DNA of 64,000 nt from Cuniculiplasma divulgatum (GTDB lineage: Archaea > Thermoplasmatota > Thermoplasmata > Thermoplasmatales > Thermoplasmataceae), in the NCBI GenBank assembly GCA_031200235.1, contig CP133595.1, forward strand, positions 186,001-250,000. The letters are read 5' to 3'. A model generated the notes under the pieces. That model was not told where the DNA came from, did not search any database, and worked only from the letters and a program-made list of their open reading frames with translations. Shown here piece after piece: positions 31,821-41,001 of the stretch (positions are counted from its first letter, which is position 1; every line of letters starts with the position of its first letter). Position numbers and translations under genes: made by a program.

Positions 31821-34556
31821 TTGGAAGATAATGTGGAAAATCTGTCAGTCTTCGACCAGCTTAATCCCAGGATCAGGGAAATGCTCATAAACAGAGGGAT
31901 TCTGGATCCTACGGATCCTCAGCAGGATGTGATCCCCCATATACTGAGAGGCGAGAACGTCCTGCTGCTCTCACCCACAGGCAGTGGAAAGACTGAGGCA
32001 GCCATACTTCCAATATTCCACAGGATTCTGACTGAAAGGCCGCAACCTGTCTCAACACTATTCATAACTCCCCTCAGGGCGCTTAACCGGGACCTTCTTG
32101 ACAGGCTCAGGGAATATGGAAGGGAACTTGGCATCCGCGTACAGGTGAGGCACAGCGATATCACCGATGCTGACAGGAGGGAGATAGTAAAGAATCCTGG
32201 CGATATTCTCATTACCACTCCAGAATCCCTGCAGATTCTCCTGAACGGGAAGAGGCTCAGGGAGATTGTTTCCCACGTGCGCTATCTTATAGTAGATGAA
32301 CTGCACGAAACAGCCCAGAATGAACGGGGTTCCCAATTTGCCATTGCGGTGGAACGGCTCCGTGAATTAGCCGGCAACTTCCAGAGAATTGGCCTTTCTG
32401 CCACTGTTGGCAATGAGGATGATCTAGCCAGATTCCTTTCTCCTGAAAGTCCCCCATATATTTCTAGGTCAGGGCTGAAGAAACGCATGACCATTCAGAT
32501 TGGTGTTCCTGCAAAAGCAGACGAGGCAGTGGCTGGCATAATGGGATGCGACGATGGGTATGCTGGTGCCATACTGCACATGTGGGACCTGATCCAGAAG
32601 CACAAAGGGACACTGGTTTTTGTCAACACAAGAAGTTCAGCGGAGGATATTGCATTCAGGCTCAGGCTCTACCTTAAGGATCCGCCCATACAGGTGCATC
32701 ATGGATCCCTGTCCCGGGATGCCAGGGAGAGCGCGGAGAAGGATTTCAAGGCAGGAAAAGTAAAGGCCCTCATATGCACCTCCTCTCTGGAACTGGGAAT
32801 TGACATAGGATCCGCAGATCTTGTTCTGCAGTTCAATTCCCCAAGGCAGATCAACAAGCTGATACAGAGGGTTGGCAGGTCAGGGCACAGCCTTGAGAAA
32901 ATCTCTCTGGGAAACATAGTCTGCAGCGACATAATTGAGCTTGAGGAGGCCAGCGCCATAGTATCCTACATAATGGAGGGGCATCTTGAGGATATCGCCA
33001 TCAGGGAAAATTCCCTTGCAACAATGGCAAACCAGGTCCTGTCGGAAGCCAAATTCGTCAGTGAAATTGATGCTGATCACTTCTTCCAAGTTGTGACCCG
33101 TTCCTATCCATTCAGGAATCTCAGCCGGGAGGAGTTCGATTCCACCCTGGATTTTCTTGCACGCACGGGCAAGATATTCTTCCAGGACGGCAGGGTAAGG
33201 AAAAGGAGAGGTGTACTCAACTACTTCCTGGAAAACATTTCAATGATACCAAGCGAGAAGAACTTCAAGGTAATAGACCAGATCAACCGGAAATTCATAG
33301 GTACGCTGGATGAAAGGTACGTGGTCAATGAGCTGGAGCCCGGATCATATTTCGTCATCCGCGGATCGACATGGAGAACCATAAGGATAGACAAGGACCG
33401 GATACTTGTTGAACCGTTCCCCACCGCAGCAATTGCGCCGAAATGGTCCGGGGAGGAGATACCTGTTCTGCTTGATGTAACGGAAAAGGTTTCCCAGAAC
33501 AGGGAAAACAGGTATGTGCCTGATTTTGTGGAAGAGAATTCCAGACAGCTTCTGGAAGACTGGTATTCCAAGGATTCTGCCACCATGAAGCGCACCGTGA
33601 TTGAGACCAAGGCCAACGAGATCATTATCCAGGTGCTTCTTGGAACAAAGGGAAACTTCGCGCTTGCTGAAATATTCTCAAGCATCCTGTCCGGAATCAC
33701 GGGAGAGAGTGTTGAGACTGATTACTCGCCGTACCATTTCTACATAAGGTCGTCCCGCGTCATCAGGTCCAATGACGTCAGGCGGATCATCCTGAGCATT
33801 GATCCTGACAGGCTTTATCAGTACATCTCTGGATCAGCAAGGAGATCCCGGTTCTTCAATTCGGTGTTCCTCTATGAAGCCCGCAAGTTCGGCCTCATAG
33901 CCAACGACGCCGATATCGGCAGGATAAGGTTTGAGAAGATCGTTGATGCATACTATGACACTCCGGTATACAGGGATTCCATCAGGAAGCTCATCTCTGA
34001 TTACATGGACCTGGGAACTCTTGAAAAGTACCTCAAGGGAATAAGGTCTGGAGAGATTGAATTTTCCCTGAAGGATGACATCTCCGAAAGCTCCGACGTA
34101 TTCCTGACCCACTACTCGGAAAGGGTTGCGCCACTGAAACCAACCCGCAGCATACTTGATGCCGTGAAGAAGAGGCTCCTGAACGAGGAGACCATACTCT
34201 ACTGCACATCCTGCGGCAATGTCCGGACCATGAAGGTGAGGGACATAAAAAGCATACGGTGCCCGGTCTGCGGAAGCTCTCTTGTGGCTTCCCTTTCGCC
34301 TTTTGAGAAGAACCTCCTTGATAAATCCAGGGAAGAGGATCCTGACGGAATCAAGACAAGAAAACGCCTGATGAAGAATGCTCACCTTGTGAGGGAGCGG
34401 GGCATGCAGGCAATAATAGTAATGGCAGCCAGAGGGATAGGGCCGGAAACGGCCTCACGGCTTCTTGACGTCACCTACCGGAACGAGGATGATCTCATAA
34501 GGGCCATTCTTAACGGGGAAATGGATTATGCCAAGACCAGGCGCTTCTGGGACTAG
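31821..34556 (+). CDS. Lhr-core helicase (compact Lhr, aLhr2-like)
   Basis: 911-aa SF2 helicase with the full Lhr core: PTGSGKTEA (52-60), TTPESLQ, DELHE Walker B, SATVG, TRSSAE, SLELGIDIG and QRVGRSGH, then winged helix and domain 4. A zinc ribbon CTSCGNV...CPVCGS lies near residues 795-825, followed by a C-terminal HhH-like segment (ARGIGPETASRLL). Archaeal Lhr2 proteins unwind 3'-tailed duplexes and are linked to DNA repair. TTG 31821 opens the frame; GTG 31833, about 27 nt after an ATAAAAAAT box, may be the leaderless start. Precedes the Toprim and RNase Z genes. Confidence 0.93.
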   Translation: MEDNVENLSVFDQLNPRIREMLINRGILDPTDPQQDVIPHILRGENVLLLSPTGSGKTEAAILPIFHRILTERPQPVSTLFITPLRALNRDLLDRLREYGRELGIRVQVRHSDITDADRREIVKNPGDILITTPESLQILLNGKRLREIVSHVRYLIVDELHETAQNERGSQFAIAVERLRELAGNFQRIGLSATVGNEDDLARFLSPESPPYISRSGLKKRMTIQIGVPAKADEAVAGIMGCDDGYAGAILHMWDLIQKHKGTLVFVNTRSSAEDIAFRLRLYLKDPPIQVHHGSLSRDARESAEKDFKAGKVKALICTSSLELGIDIGSADLVLQFNSPRQINKLIQRVGRSGHSLEKISLGNIVCSDIIELEEASAIVSYIMEGHLEDIAIRENSLATMANQVLSEAKFVSEIDADHFFQVVTRSYPFRNLSREEFDSTLDFLARTGKIFFQDGRVRKRRGVLNYFLENISMIPSEKNFKVIDQINRKFIGTLDERYVVNELEPGSYFVIRGSTWRTIRIDKDRILVEPFPTAAIAPKWSGEEIPVLLDVTEKVSQNRENRYVPDFVEENSRQLLEDWYSKDSATMKRTVIETKANEIIIQVLLGTKGNFALAEIFSSILSGITGESVETDYSPYHFYIRSSRVIRSNDVRRIILSIDPDRLYQYISGSARRSRFFNSVFLYEARKFGLIANDADIGRIRFEKIVDAYYDTPVYRDSIRKLISDYMDLGTLEKYLKGIRSGEIEFSLKDDISESSDVFLTHYSERVAPLKPTRSILDAVKKRLLNEETILYCTSCGNVRTMKVRDIKSIRCPVCGSSLVASLSPFEKNLLDKSREEDPDGIKTRKRLMKNAHLVRERGMQAIIVMAARGIGPETASRLLDVTYRNEDDLIRAILNGEMDYAKTRRFWD

Positions 34557-34605
34557 TGGTTCCATGGTAAATGTTAAATTTTGCAACCCATATGTACCAT
34601 TGCCA

Positions 34606-34983
34606 ATGTCCGGACCAAGAATCCTGAAAATACTTGAAAGGTATCGTCTGAAAAACAACCGTGTGCCAATAATTGTTGAGGGGAGGCACGATATTGACAG
34701 CCTCAGGAGAATTGACTTCCCGGGGGAAATAATAACAATAAATTCAGGCAGTTCCCTGGTCACATTCTCTGACAATATCGCCAGGAACTACAGCGAGGTG
34801 ATACTTCTCCCCGACTTTGACCGCAAGGGGCACCAGATCATGTCGAACCTGGAAAATTTCCTGCACGGGTCTGGATGTTTTGCTGACACGGATCTCTGGA
34901 ATTCCATCAGGAAGATGATGCCAGTGCGTACCGTGGAGGAACTCCCATTCGCACTGGGCAGGGTTCAGCAGACAGAGAATTAA
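34606..34983 (+). CDS. UPF0292 Toprim-domain protein
   Basis: Short Toprim protein (about 125 aa from ATG 34606). The catalytic-type glutamate in IIVEGRHDIDSLRR and the metal-binding LLPDFDRKGH (DxD) are both present, as in primase/RNase M5-like Toprim proteins. The frame can open upstream within the helicase end, but ATG 34606 is about 30 nt after GTTAAATTTT (34571-34580). Genes of this family are usually small standalone nucleases/nucleotidyl-handling proteins of uncertain function. Followed 23 nt later by RNase Z. Confidence 0.85.
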   Translation: MSGPRILKILERYRLKNNRVPIIVEGRHDIDSLRRIDFPGEIITINSGSSLVTFSDNIARNYSEVILLPDFDRKGHQIMSNLENFLHGSGCFADTDLWNSIRKMMPVRTVEELPFALGRVQQTEN

Positions 34984-35006
34984 TAGCCATAATGCCATGA
35001 AGGTCA

Positions 35007-35945
35007 ATGGCTTCCAACATCAGGATCACGTTCATGGGCACAGGCGGTTCCTGGCCCTCCCCTGGCAGAGGACTGCCTGCAGTTGCAGTGCAGATCGATG
35101 ACATTACCAATCTTTTAGACTGCGGCGAGGGTACTCAGAAACAGATCATGAAGAGCAAGCTGTCCTTCATGAGCATCCATAATATCTTCATCACACATTT
35201 TCATGGCGATCATTTTCTCGGCCTCCTGGGGCTTGTGCAGAGCATGTCATTCAACGGGCGTGACAAGCCCCTTTATATCTTTGGCCCCAGGGGTGCGACA
35301 AGGATTCTTTCCAATGCACTGAATGTGGGCTACTTTCGCCTCAGCTACGAGATCCGTGTTGGGGAACTTGAATTCGGAAAGACGTACGATTTCGACAAAT
35401 TCACTGTGAGCACCATGAGGAATGACCATCCGGTTCCTGCCATGTCATACAGGATTCAGGAAAAGGACCTTGTGAAGATCGACCGATCAAAGGCAGAAGC
35501 CCTTAACATACCTGCCAGGCGGCTGGAAGAAATCCGCAGCAATGGCACTGTAGTGATCGATGGCAGGACGGTTTCCATTGATGATATAAGCATGGGCATC
35601 AGAAAGGGCAGGTCCATAGTTTATACGGGCGATACAAGACCACTTGAGGAAATGAAGGTTTTTGCCAGAGATGCAGATGTCCTTATTCATGAGACCACAA
35701 CAGATTCCTCCCTGGAACCCAAGGTGAATGAATTCGGCCATTCATCATCAAGGCAGGCCGCGGAGATCGCCAGGGATGCACACGTCAGGAAATTCTTCCT
35801 TTTCCATTACAGCCCCAGATATGAGAATCTGGATGCACTCATTAATGAGGCCAGAAGCATATTTCCAGAATCAGAGCTCAGCCGGGAACTCATGGAATAT
35901 GATGTCAGGCCCTCTGGTACCATCACGCCTGTTGATGCACAATAA
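35007..35945 (+). CDS. rnz: Ribonuclease Z (tRNA 3' processing endonuclease)
   Basis: Metallo-beta-lactamase nuclease that removes tRNA 3' trailers. 312 aa (short RNase Z form). Metal site HFHGDH (64-69), further ligands in NDHPVP, YTGDTRP and the late FHYSPRY histidine; GEGTQKQ precedes. An internal flexible arm segment is between about 150 and 200. Since the tRNAs in this window lack encoded CCA, RNase Z trimming followed by CCA addition is needed. The 3' end overlaps the convergent SRPBCC gene by 23 bp. Confidence 0.95.
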   Translation: MASNIRITFMGTGGSWPSPGRGLPAVAVQIDDITNLLDCGEGTQKQIMKSKLSFMSIHNIFITHFHGDHFLGLLGLVQSMSFNGRDKPLYIFGPRGATRILSNALNVGYFRLSYEIRVGELEFGKTYDFDKFTVSTMRNDHPVPAMSYRIQEKDLVKIDRSKAEALNIPARRLEEIRSNGTVVIDGRTVSIDDISMGIRKGRSIVYTGDTRPLEEMKVFARDADVLIHETTTDSSLEPKVNEFGHSSSRQAAEIARDAHVRKFFLFHYSPRYENLDALINEARSIFPESELSRELMEYDVRPSGTITPVDAQ

Positions 35946-36378
35946 TTTCCCGCTCACGGAGCAGATCGGATTCGGCGCTCTCGCAGATGCGCCTGATGGC
36001 GCTTTCAGTTCCCTCTGTGAAATGCCTTGCAAGGAAGCCTTTCAAAAGTACCATGGACAGTGAGAGCTTGATCTCCCATCTCACCCTGATCTCTGTTCCG
36101 CCGTCAATGCACCTGAGTTCGGTCTTCTTGAAGCCTGAAAATGGGCCGCTGTGGTAGTTCTCCGTACACGTCAGGGATTTCCTGTCGCACAGGTACGACA
36201 TTTTTCCGTTTCCGGGAAAAGCAAACCTCACCAGAAGCATGCTGCCATCCGACCGGGTTATGCTTCTCATTCCGTGCCAGAATTCAGGAAGCCTCTGCCA
36301 GTCGCTTATCTGGTCCATTATCCTGTCCGGGCTGGCTGAAGATTTTCCGGCCACCTGTATTTTGATCTCCCCGACCAT
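35923..36378 (-). CDS. SRPBCC/START-like ligand-binding protein
   Basis: 151 aa. The N-terminal strand and helix IKIQVAGKSSASPDRIMDQISDWQRLPEFWHGM is the usual opening of polyketide cyclase/CoxG-type SRPBCC folds, followed by beta strands (YLCDRKSLTCTENY, TEIRVRWEIKLSLS) and a long C-terminal helix. Binds a hydrophobic ligand in other members; ligand unknown here. Starts 13 nt after dcd on the same strand, so it may be co-expressed with the nucleobase genes. Confidence 0.7.
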   Translation of the reverse strand: MVGEIKIQVAGKSSASPDRIMDQISDWQRLPEFWHGMRSITRSDGSMLLVRFAFPGNGKMSYLCDRKSLTCTENYHSGPFSGFKKTELRCIDGGTEIRVRWEIKLSLSMVLLKGFLARHFTEGTESAIRRICESAESDLLREREIIVHQQA

Positions 36379-36391
36379 GGTGCTACCATAC

Positions 36392-36880
36392 CTAGAGTAT
36401 ATTCCTGCCCTTAACCGTTACTCCCCTTGAACCCTGGTAATTCCCTGATCTCTCTCCGTAGGATTCAGCGGGCCTGGATGACATGTCATGAATAACGAGC
36501 TGGGCTATGCGCTCACCCCTGGCCACCGTCACCGGGGACCCGGATGCATTCAGAAAAGAAAGTGTCAGGTTTCCATGGAATCCGGCATCAACTGCCCCGA
36601 ATGACCCCAGGACACCTTTCCTGGCGTAGGATGATCTTATCCAGATCTGGCCCATGGCATCCTCTGGCATTTTTATGTACTCTATTGTTGAAACCAGAAA
36701 CTGTGTACCTGCAGGAATCACTGCTTCCCCTGAAATCACATTGCCGGAAACCCATACCTGGTCGATCCTGAGATCGTAGCCGTTTGGCGTAACACTTAAC
36801 ACGTCAAAGTTCTCGCCAATAAGATTTCCTTCCCTTGCAAGTTCAAGGATTTTCCGGTCGCTGTAGACAGACATATTCAT
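36392..36880 (-). CDS. dcd: dCTP deaminase
   Basis: Converts dCTP to dUTP for dTMP synthesis (some archaeal enzymes also hydrolyse dUTP). 162 aa trimeric dUTPase fold: GYDLRID, the signature IRSSYARKGVLGSFGAVDAGFHGNLTL (catalytic Ser/Arg and Glu/Asp region) and ARGERIAQLV. Start ATG 36880 overlaps the permease stop as ATGA; ATG 36874 is an alternative. Coupling to a cytosine-type permease hints at salvage of pyrimidines. Confidence 0.92.
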   Translation of the reverse strand: MNMSVYSDRKILELAREGNLIGENFDVLSVTPNGYDLRIDQVWVSGNVISGEAVIPAGTQFLVSTIEYIKMPEDAMGQIWIRSSYARKGVLGSFGAVDAGFHGNLTLSFLNASGSPVTVARGERIAQLVIHDMSSRPAESYGERSGNYQGSRGVTVKGRNIL

Positions 36881-38238
36881 CCCAGGGGCTTCGCACCCCT
36901 TGCATGGTTAACCCTGAAATAATTATTAAAAGTAATGTAAAGAATCATTGAGGCGAAGAATGAGATGTAATAGCTGATGTCCACGGAACCCAGATAGTAG
37001 GCAAGCGGGCCTTCAAATACAGCGCCAGGGCTCATGAAGGGAACTGATATGAGTATGGCCAGCACATATGCAGAAATCCCGGAATATGAAGCCAGCCCCG
37101 TGGATCTGTTCCTGCCAGTTATGAAGTAATGTGCGATCAATATGCCCAGCCAAGGCGTTATCCAGTAGTCCAGAATAAACAGGAATGTCTCGTAGAAGCC
37201 GTAAAAGTTCCTGTATCCGATTATCCCAAGAGCAAGTGACACAATGACGCCTATGATCAGTGCCCTGTTCCTGGTGAGTCTGGTGATAGCAGTATTCAGC
37301 GAAGTGGCGTTTGAAAACAGGTTTATGGCATTTGCAGCAATTCCGCCAAGAAACAGCGATATCATGCCAACCGCAGCGTAAGCGCCCATGTATCTGGCAA
37401 GGGCCGTGGCGGGATTGGAGATGTAGGCATGCGCCGATATTGCCACGGCCATCCCGATTATTTCAATCCAGAATGAGGCTATTGCTCCCCCGGCAAATGT
37501 GAAACCGAATGATCTCCTGGGCCTGTCAGCCTTCCTTGTGAACCTGGAGTAGTCGGATGCATAGGGTCCCCATGCCATGATGTAGGAGAAGGATGAGGCA
37601 AGAGTTATTCCAAATGCAATGAGGGGGCTCAGCCCTGATGGATGATAGGAATATGTTGATGAAAAGGTGGTGAAATATCTTATGCTGATCACAGCAAACA
37701 TTACTCCCAGCACGACCGACATCGCAACTTCAAATCTCCTGATCCAGTTGTGCCCGGCATATGCCAGAGCAAACACTATGGCGGTCACTATGAATATGGG
37801 GATGAGGAATGATACACCGGGAACGATGACATGAAGCGCAAATGATGCCAGAACAAGGTTCACGGTGAGCCAGCCCAGCGTATTGCCCCACTGAAGAACG
37901 GCAAGAACCCTTGACCCAAGCTGGCCGAAGGGCCCCAGGCTCAGCGCCATCTGTGGTTTGCCCGTAAGAGCCCCGGTCATGCTCATCATGCCCAGCAGCA
38001 TGCCCCCAGTTATGTTTCCTATGATCAGTGCCACAACGGCATAATCAACGGGCATGCCCAGTGAGATTGGGATGAAGCCTATGGCGAAGTCACCTATTGT
38101 GAGGTTCGCTGCAAACCATATGAAGAAAAGCGATGAGGGTTTCATGGTTCTATTTTTATCATCTTCAGTGGCTATTTGAAAGGTTTTATGCGTATTTTCA
38201 GCGAACGTATGTTCGGCAGACATGCATTGGGATGCCAT
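36877..38238 (-). CDS. NCS1-family nucleobase permease (CodB-like)
   Basis: 453 aa, about 12 membrane helices; conserved NCS1 elements include the N-terminal FFIWFAANLTIGDFAIGFIP, AWGPYASDYSRF (cation/substrate loop) and a late VGGIAANAINLFSNA-like segment. Probably imports cytosine or a purine with H+ or Na+. The N-terminus before about residue 33 is long and polar; ATG 38223 is an alternative start. Divergent from scpB. Its last codons overlap dcd, giving an uptake plus dCTP/dUTP metabolism pair. Confidence 0.85.
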   Translation of the reverse strand: MASQCMSAEHTFAENTHKTFQIATEDDKNRTMKPSSLFFIWFAANLTIGDFAIGFIPISLGMPVDYAVVALIIGNITGGMLLGMMSMTGALTGKPQMALSLGPFGQLGSRVLAVLQWGNTLGWLTVNLVLASFALHVIVPGVSFLIPIFIVTAIVFALAYAGHNWIRRFEVAMSVVLGVMFAVISIRYFTTFSSTYSYHPSGLSPLIAFGITLASSFSYIMAWGPYASDYSRFTRKADRPRRSFGFTFAGGAIASFWIEIIGMAVAISAHAYISNPATALARYMGAYAAVGMISLFLGGIAANAINLFSNATSLNTAITRLTRNRALIIGVIVSLALGIIGYRNFYGFYETFLFILDYWITPWLGILIAHYFITGRNRSTGLASYSGISAYVLAILISVPFMSPGAVFEGPLAYYLGSVDISYYISFFASMILYITFNNYFRVNHARGAKPLG

Positions 38239-38322
38239 ATTCAGTAATAAAAATTTACATTCTTTACATGATATGTATCTGAAAGCAGTAAATTAAAATT
38301 AAGAGGATGCACATATCCAATC

Positions 38323-38823
38323 ATGGATGTGGTCCGCAAGGTTGAGGCAGTACTGTATGCTTCTGAATCCCCCATGTCTGCTGGAGACATTTCCTCTGTG
38401 ATCGGGGAACCCCGGGAAGAGGTCATCAAGGCAATAAAGAAGCTTGCAAGGGACTATTCTGCCCGGGAGACGTGCCTTGCAGTGGCCAGGTCTGGAATAA
38501 GGTACAAGCTTCAGCTTAAGAACGAATATTCTGATATCGTTGCTCCCGTTTCAAGAATGGAAATTGACCAGGTCCAGGTCAGGATTCTTGGTTTTGTGGC
38601 TGCGAATCCGGGTGCGTTGAGGGGGCAGATTATCCAGAAGTACGGGGAACGATCACGTCCTCTCATCCACGACCTGGTGAAGAGAAAGCTCCTCTCGGAG
38701 AAAAGGTACAGGAACACAGAGGCCTTCGACGTGACACGGGAGTTCTACAGGTACTTCAATATAGATCGTGGCGAACTGGTCTCCAGGATCAGAAAGACCG
38801 AGGGTGAAGAAAATGCCCAGTAA
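38323..38823 (+). CDS. scpB: Segregation and condensation protein ScpB
   Basis: Winged-helix partner of the SMC-kleisin complex. 166 aa with the typical start VVRKVEAVLYASESPMSAGDIS, a second winged helix (LGFVAANPGALRGQIIQKYGERSRPLIHDLVKRKLL) and a short tail. ScpA and SMC are not in the window. Leaderless ATG about 28 nt after an AAATTAAAATTAAG box. Overlaps purD by 11 nt, so they form an operon. Confidence 0.9.
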   Translation: MDVVRKVEAVLYASESPMSAGDISSVIGEPREEVIKAIKKLARDYSARETCLAVARSGIRYKLQLKNEYSDIVAPVSRMEIDQVQVRILGFVAANPGALRGQIIQKYGERSRPLIHDLVKRKLLSEKRYRNTEAFDVTREFYRYFNIDRGELVSRIRKTEGEENAQ

Positions 38824-40105
38824 GATCCTGCTCGTTGGCGGAGGGGGAAGGGAGGATGCAGTGGCCAGGAGAATTGTTGAATCCGGATCCCAGCTCTTTT
38901 CCGCCCTTAAGAACAGAAATCCTTCTATAATTTCCCTGTCCACTGACACCCTTATCACTGATGAGCTGAACCATTCTGCAATCCTGGAATTTGCACTGAG
39001 AAAAGGTGTGGATCTGGCCTTCATTGGGCCCGATCCCGTGCTGGATACGCCTCTTGCAGATACGCTGATTTCCAGGGGAATTCGTGTGGCATCTCCCACA
39101 AGGCTTGCCGCCCGCATAGAGACGTCTAAGGCGTACATGAGGGAGCTTCTTTCCCGCTACGAAATACCCGGAAACATTGAGTATCATGAGGCGAAGTCGG
39201 TCCAGGACCTCCGGGAAATGATTCTTGATTCCACTGCTGATTATGCCGTCAAGCCCACCGGCCTTACGGGAGGGAAGGGGGTGAAGGTCATGGGGATTCA
39301 CCTTGAGACAAGGCAGGATGCCTTCCAGTATGCAAAGGAGGTCCTGGAGCGTGATGGCATTGTGCTCCTTGAGGAGAAGATATCCGGAGAGGAGTTCTCA
39401 CAGATGGTGTTCACTGACGGAACTCATATAATGCCAATGCCTCTGGCACAGGATTTCAAGCGGGCCTATGAGGGCGACGTGGGACCCAATACCGGTGGGA
39501 TGGGTTCCATAACAGATTCTGACCACCTGCTTCCATTCATTGATTCCGGAACAAGGGAAAGGGCTCTGCAGATCATATCATCGGTGATTAACGCAATGAG
39601 GTCCGAAGGCAATGAGTTCAGGGGAATAATGTACGGCCAGTTCATGAAGACCCCCCATGGCCCGAGGGTTATAGAGATCAACGCCAGATTTGCCGATCCC
39701 GAGGGGATAAACGTGCTCAGCATATCTTCCGGCAACTTCACAGAAATGCTGTATTCCATAGCCGATGGAAATCTCAGGAAAAGCGTTGATTTCAGGAATT
39801 CCGCAACGGTCCTGAAGTATGTTGTACCGGTTGGATACGGAACGGCCCCCAGGCCGGGAAAACTTGAAATTGAAAGAAATTTTGAGAATGAGAACCTGAA
39901 GGTCTATTATGCGGCCGTCTCGGGGACCAGGGAGAATGTTGTCATGTCATCATCCAGGGCACTTGCGGTTGTGGGCATCGCTGACCACATCTGGGATGCA
40001 TCGGATATCGTGGAAAGCGGCCTGAAGAAAATTCATGGCGAATATTACGTCCGCCACGATATAGGAACCAGGGACATGATCCAGAAGAAGATCAGCCAAT
40101 CCTGA
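38813..40105 (+). CDS. purD: Phosphoribosylamine-glycine ligase (GARS)
   Basis: Second step of purine biosynthesis: ATP-dependent joining of phosphoribosylamine with glycine. About 430 aa from ATG 38813 (the frame opens earlier inside scpB). N-terminal KILLVGGGGREDA, an ATP-grasp core with VKPTGLTGGKGVKV and EEFSQMVFTDG, FADPEGINVLS, and C-terminal blade. Translation may be coupled to scpB (11-nt overlap). Convergent with the SelB-like gene, overlapping by 14 nt. Confidence 0.94.
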   Translation: MPSKILLVGGGGREDAVARRIVESGSQLFSALKNRNPSIISLSTDTLITDELNHSAILEFALRKGVDLAFIGPDPVLDTPLADTLISRGIRVASPTRLAARIETSKAYMRELLSRYEIPGNIEYHEAKSVQDLREMILDSTADYAVKPTGLTGGKGVKVMGIHLETRQDAFQYAKEVLERDGIVLLEEKISGEEFSQMVFTDGTHIMPMPLAQDFKRAYEGDVGPNTGGMGSITDSDHLLPFIDSGTRERALQIISSVINAMRSEGNEFRGIMYGQFMKTPHGPRVIEINARFADPEGINVLSISSGNFTEMLYSIADGNLRKSVDFRNSATVLKYVVPVGYGTAPRPGKLEIERNFENENLKVYYAAVSGTRENVVMSSSRALAVVGIADHIWDASDIVESGLKKIHGEYYVRHDIGTRDMIQKKISQS

Positions 40106-41000
40106 TTCGGCCGAATATCCTGGGAGACCTGTTGGGCGTTGACACAACCAGGGTATTCTTTATTTTGAGTATGGGTTTCTCAAGCTGGACGCTGGATTTA
40201 TCCACCATTCCGCGCTGGTACCTCATCTCATCTGAAACGAATATCTCCTGCACATCATCCGCATTAAGTTTTGAGAATGGGCTTATCTCCAGCTTCCCGT
40301 TGAATGAGCTGAGGTACTGGAAAGGCGTATCAGACAGGAACATCCCCCTCTCCAGCTCGTCCGAATCAATGTTCTTCAGCGCAAGGCCCACACGGACACC
40401 GCTCTGGGCGGATTCCTGATCCTCGTCCTGCACCTGGATGGACCTTACCTGGACTTCCTTGTCTGCATAGGAGCAGATAAGTTTCTGGTGTTTCTCAACC
40501 TGCCCTCCAAGGACAAAGCCAAGTGCAACTGTGCCAACACTCTTCACCTTGAAGAAGTGATCTATGAGAACCATTGTGTTCTGGAACCTTGGCACATGCT
40601 TCTCCTTATCCAGTTCAGGCAGAAGCTCCATGGGATTGCCCGAGAAGAAGCCGAAATTTCTCATTGTGGTGTTTGCTGTCATTTTCTTTATGACATCAAT
40701 CTTATCCGGGTTGCTCACCAGGAAATAACCCCTGCTTATGCCCATCAGGTCCATGGCCACCACAACTTCCCCGAAATCCCTGTTGATCATATCTGCATTC
40801 ACGACTGCTATGTCAGCAGGATACATGGCGTCGGTAAGGGATGAGACCTTCTCCGGGAAACGTGATGGGGACAGGAAAGTGTAAACGTTCTCGCCATCTT
40901 TCCTGTGGTAGAGGGTGATATCGCTTTCCGTACCCTTCTTTGCAACAACCTTCAGGAAATCGGCGGCATCATACGTGAATACTGTGAGATTCTTTATCAT
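40092..41000 (-). CDS. SelB/EF-Tu-like protein lacking a functional GTPase site
   Basis: 302 aa. The first ~110 residues resemble a GTPase-like fold but have no P-loop (GxxxxGKS/T), no DxxG and no NKxD; a VSNPDKIDVIKKM helix takes the NKxD area. Residues about 150-235 match EF-Tu/SelB domain II (KSVGTVALGFVLGGQVEKHQKL, VQVRSIQVQDEDQESA), then a domain III-like end. This fits the archaeal SelB-like/EF-1alpha-related paralogue family of unknown role. It begins 1 nt after hemH on the same strand. Confidence 0.8.
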   Translation of the reverse strand: MIKNLTVFTYDAADFLKVVAKKGTESDITLYHRKDGENVYTFLSPSRFPEKVSSLTDAMYPADIAVVNADMINRDFGEVVVAMDLMGISRGYFLVSNPDKIDVIKKMTANTTMRNFGFFSGNPMELLPELDKEKHVPRFQNTMVLIDHFFKVKSVGTVALGFVLGGQVEKHQKLICSYADKEVQVRSIQVQDEDQESAQSGVRVGLALKNIDSDELERGMFLSDTPFQYLSSFNGKLEISPFSKLNADDVQEIFVSDEMRYQRGMVDKSSVQLEKPILKIKNTLVVSTPNRSPRIFGRIRIG

Positions 41001-41001
41001 T

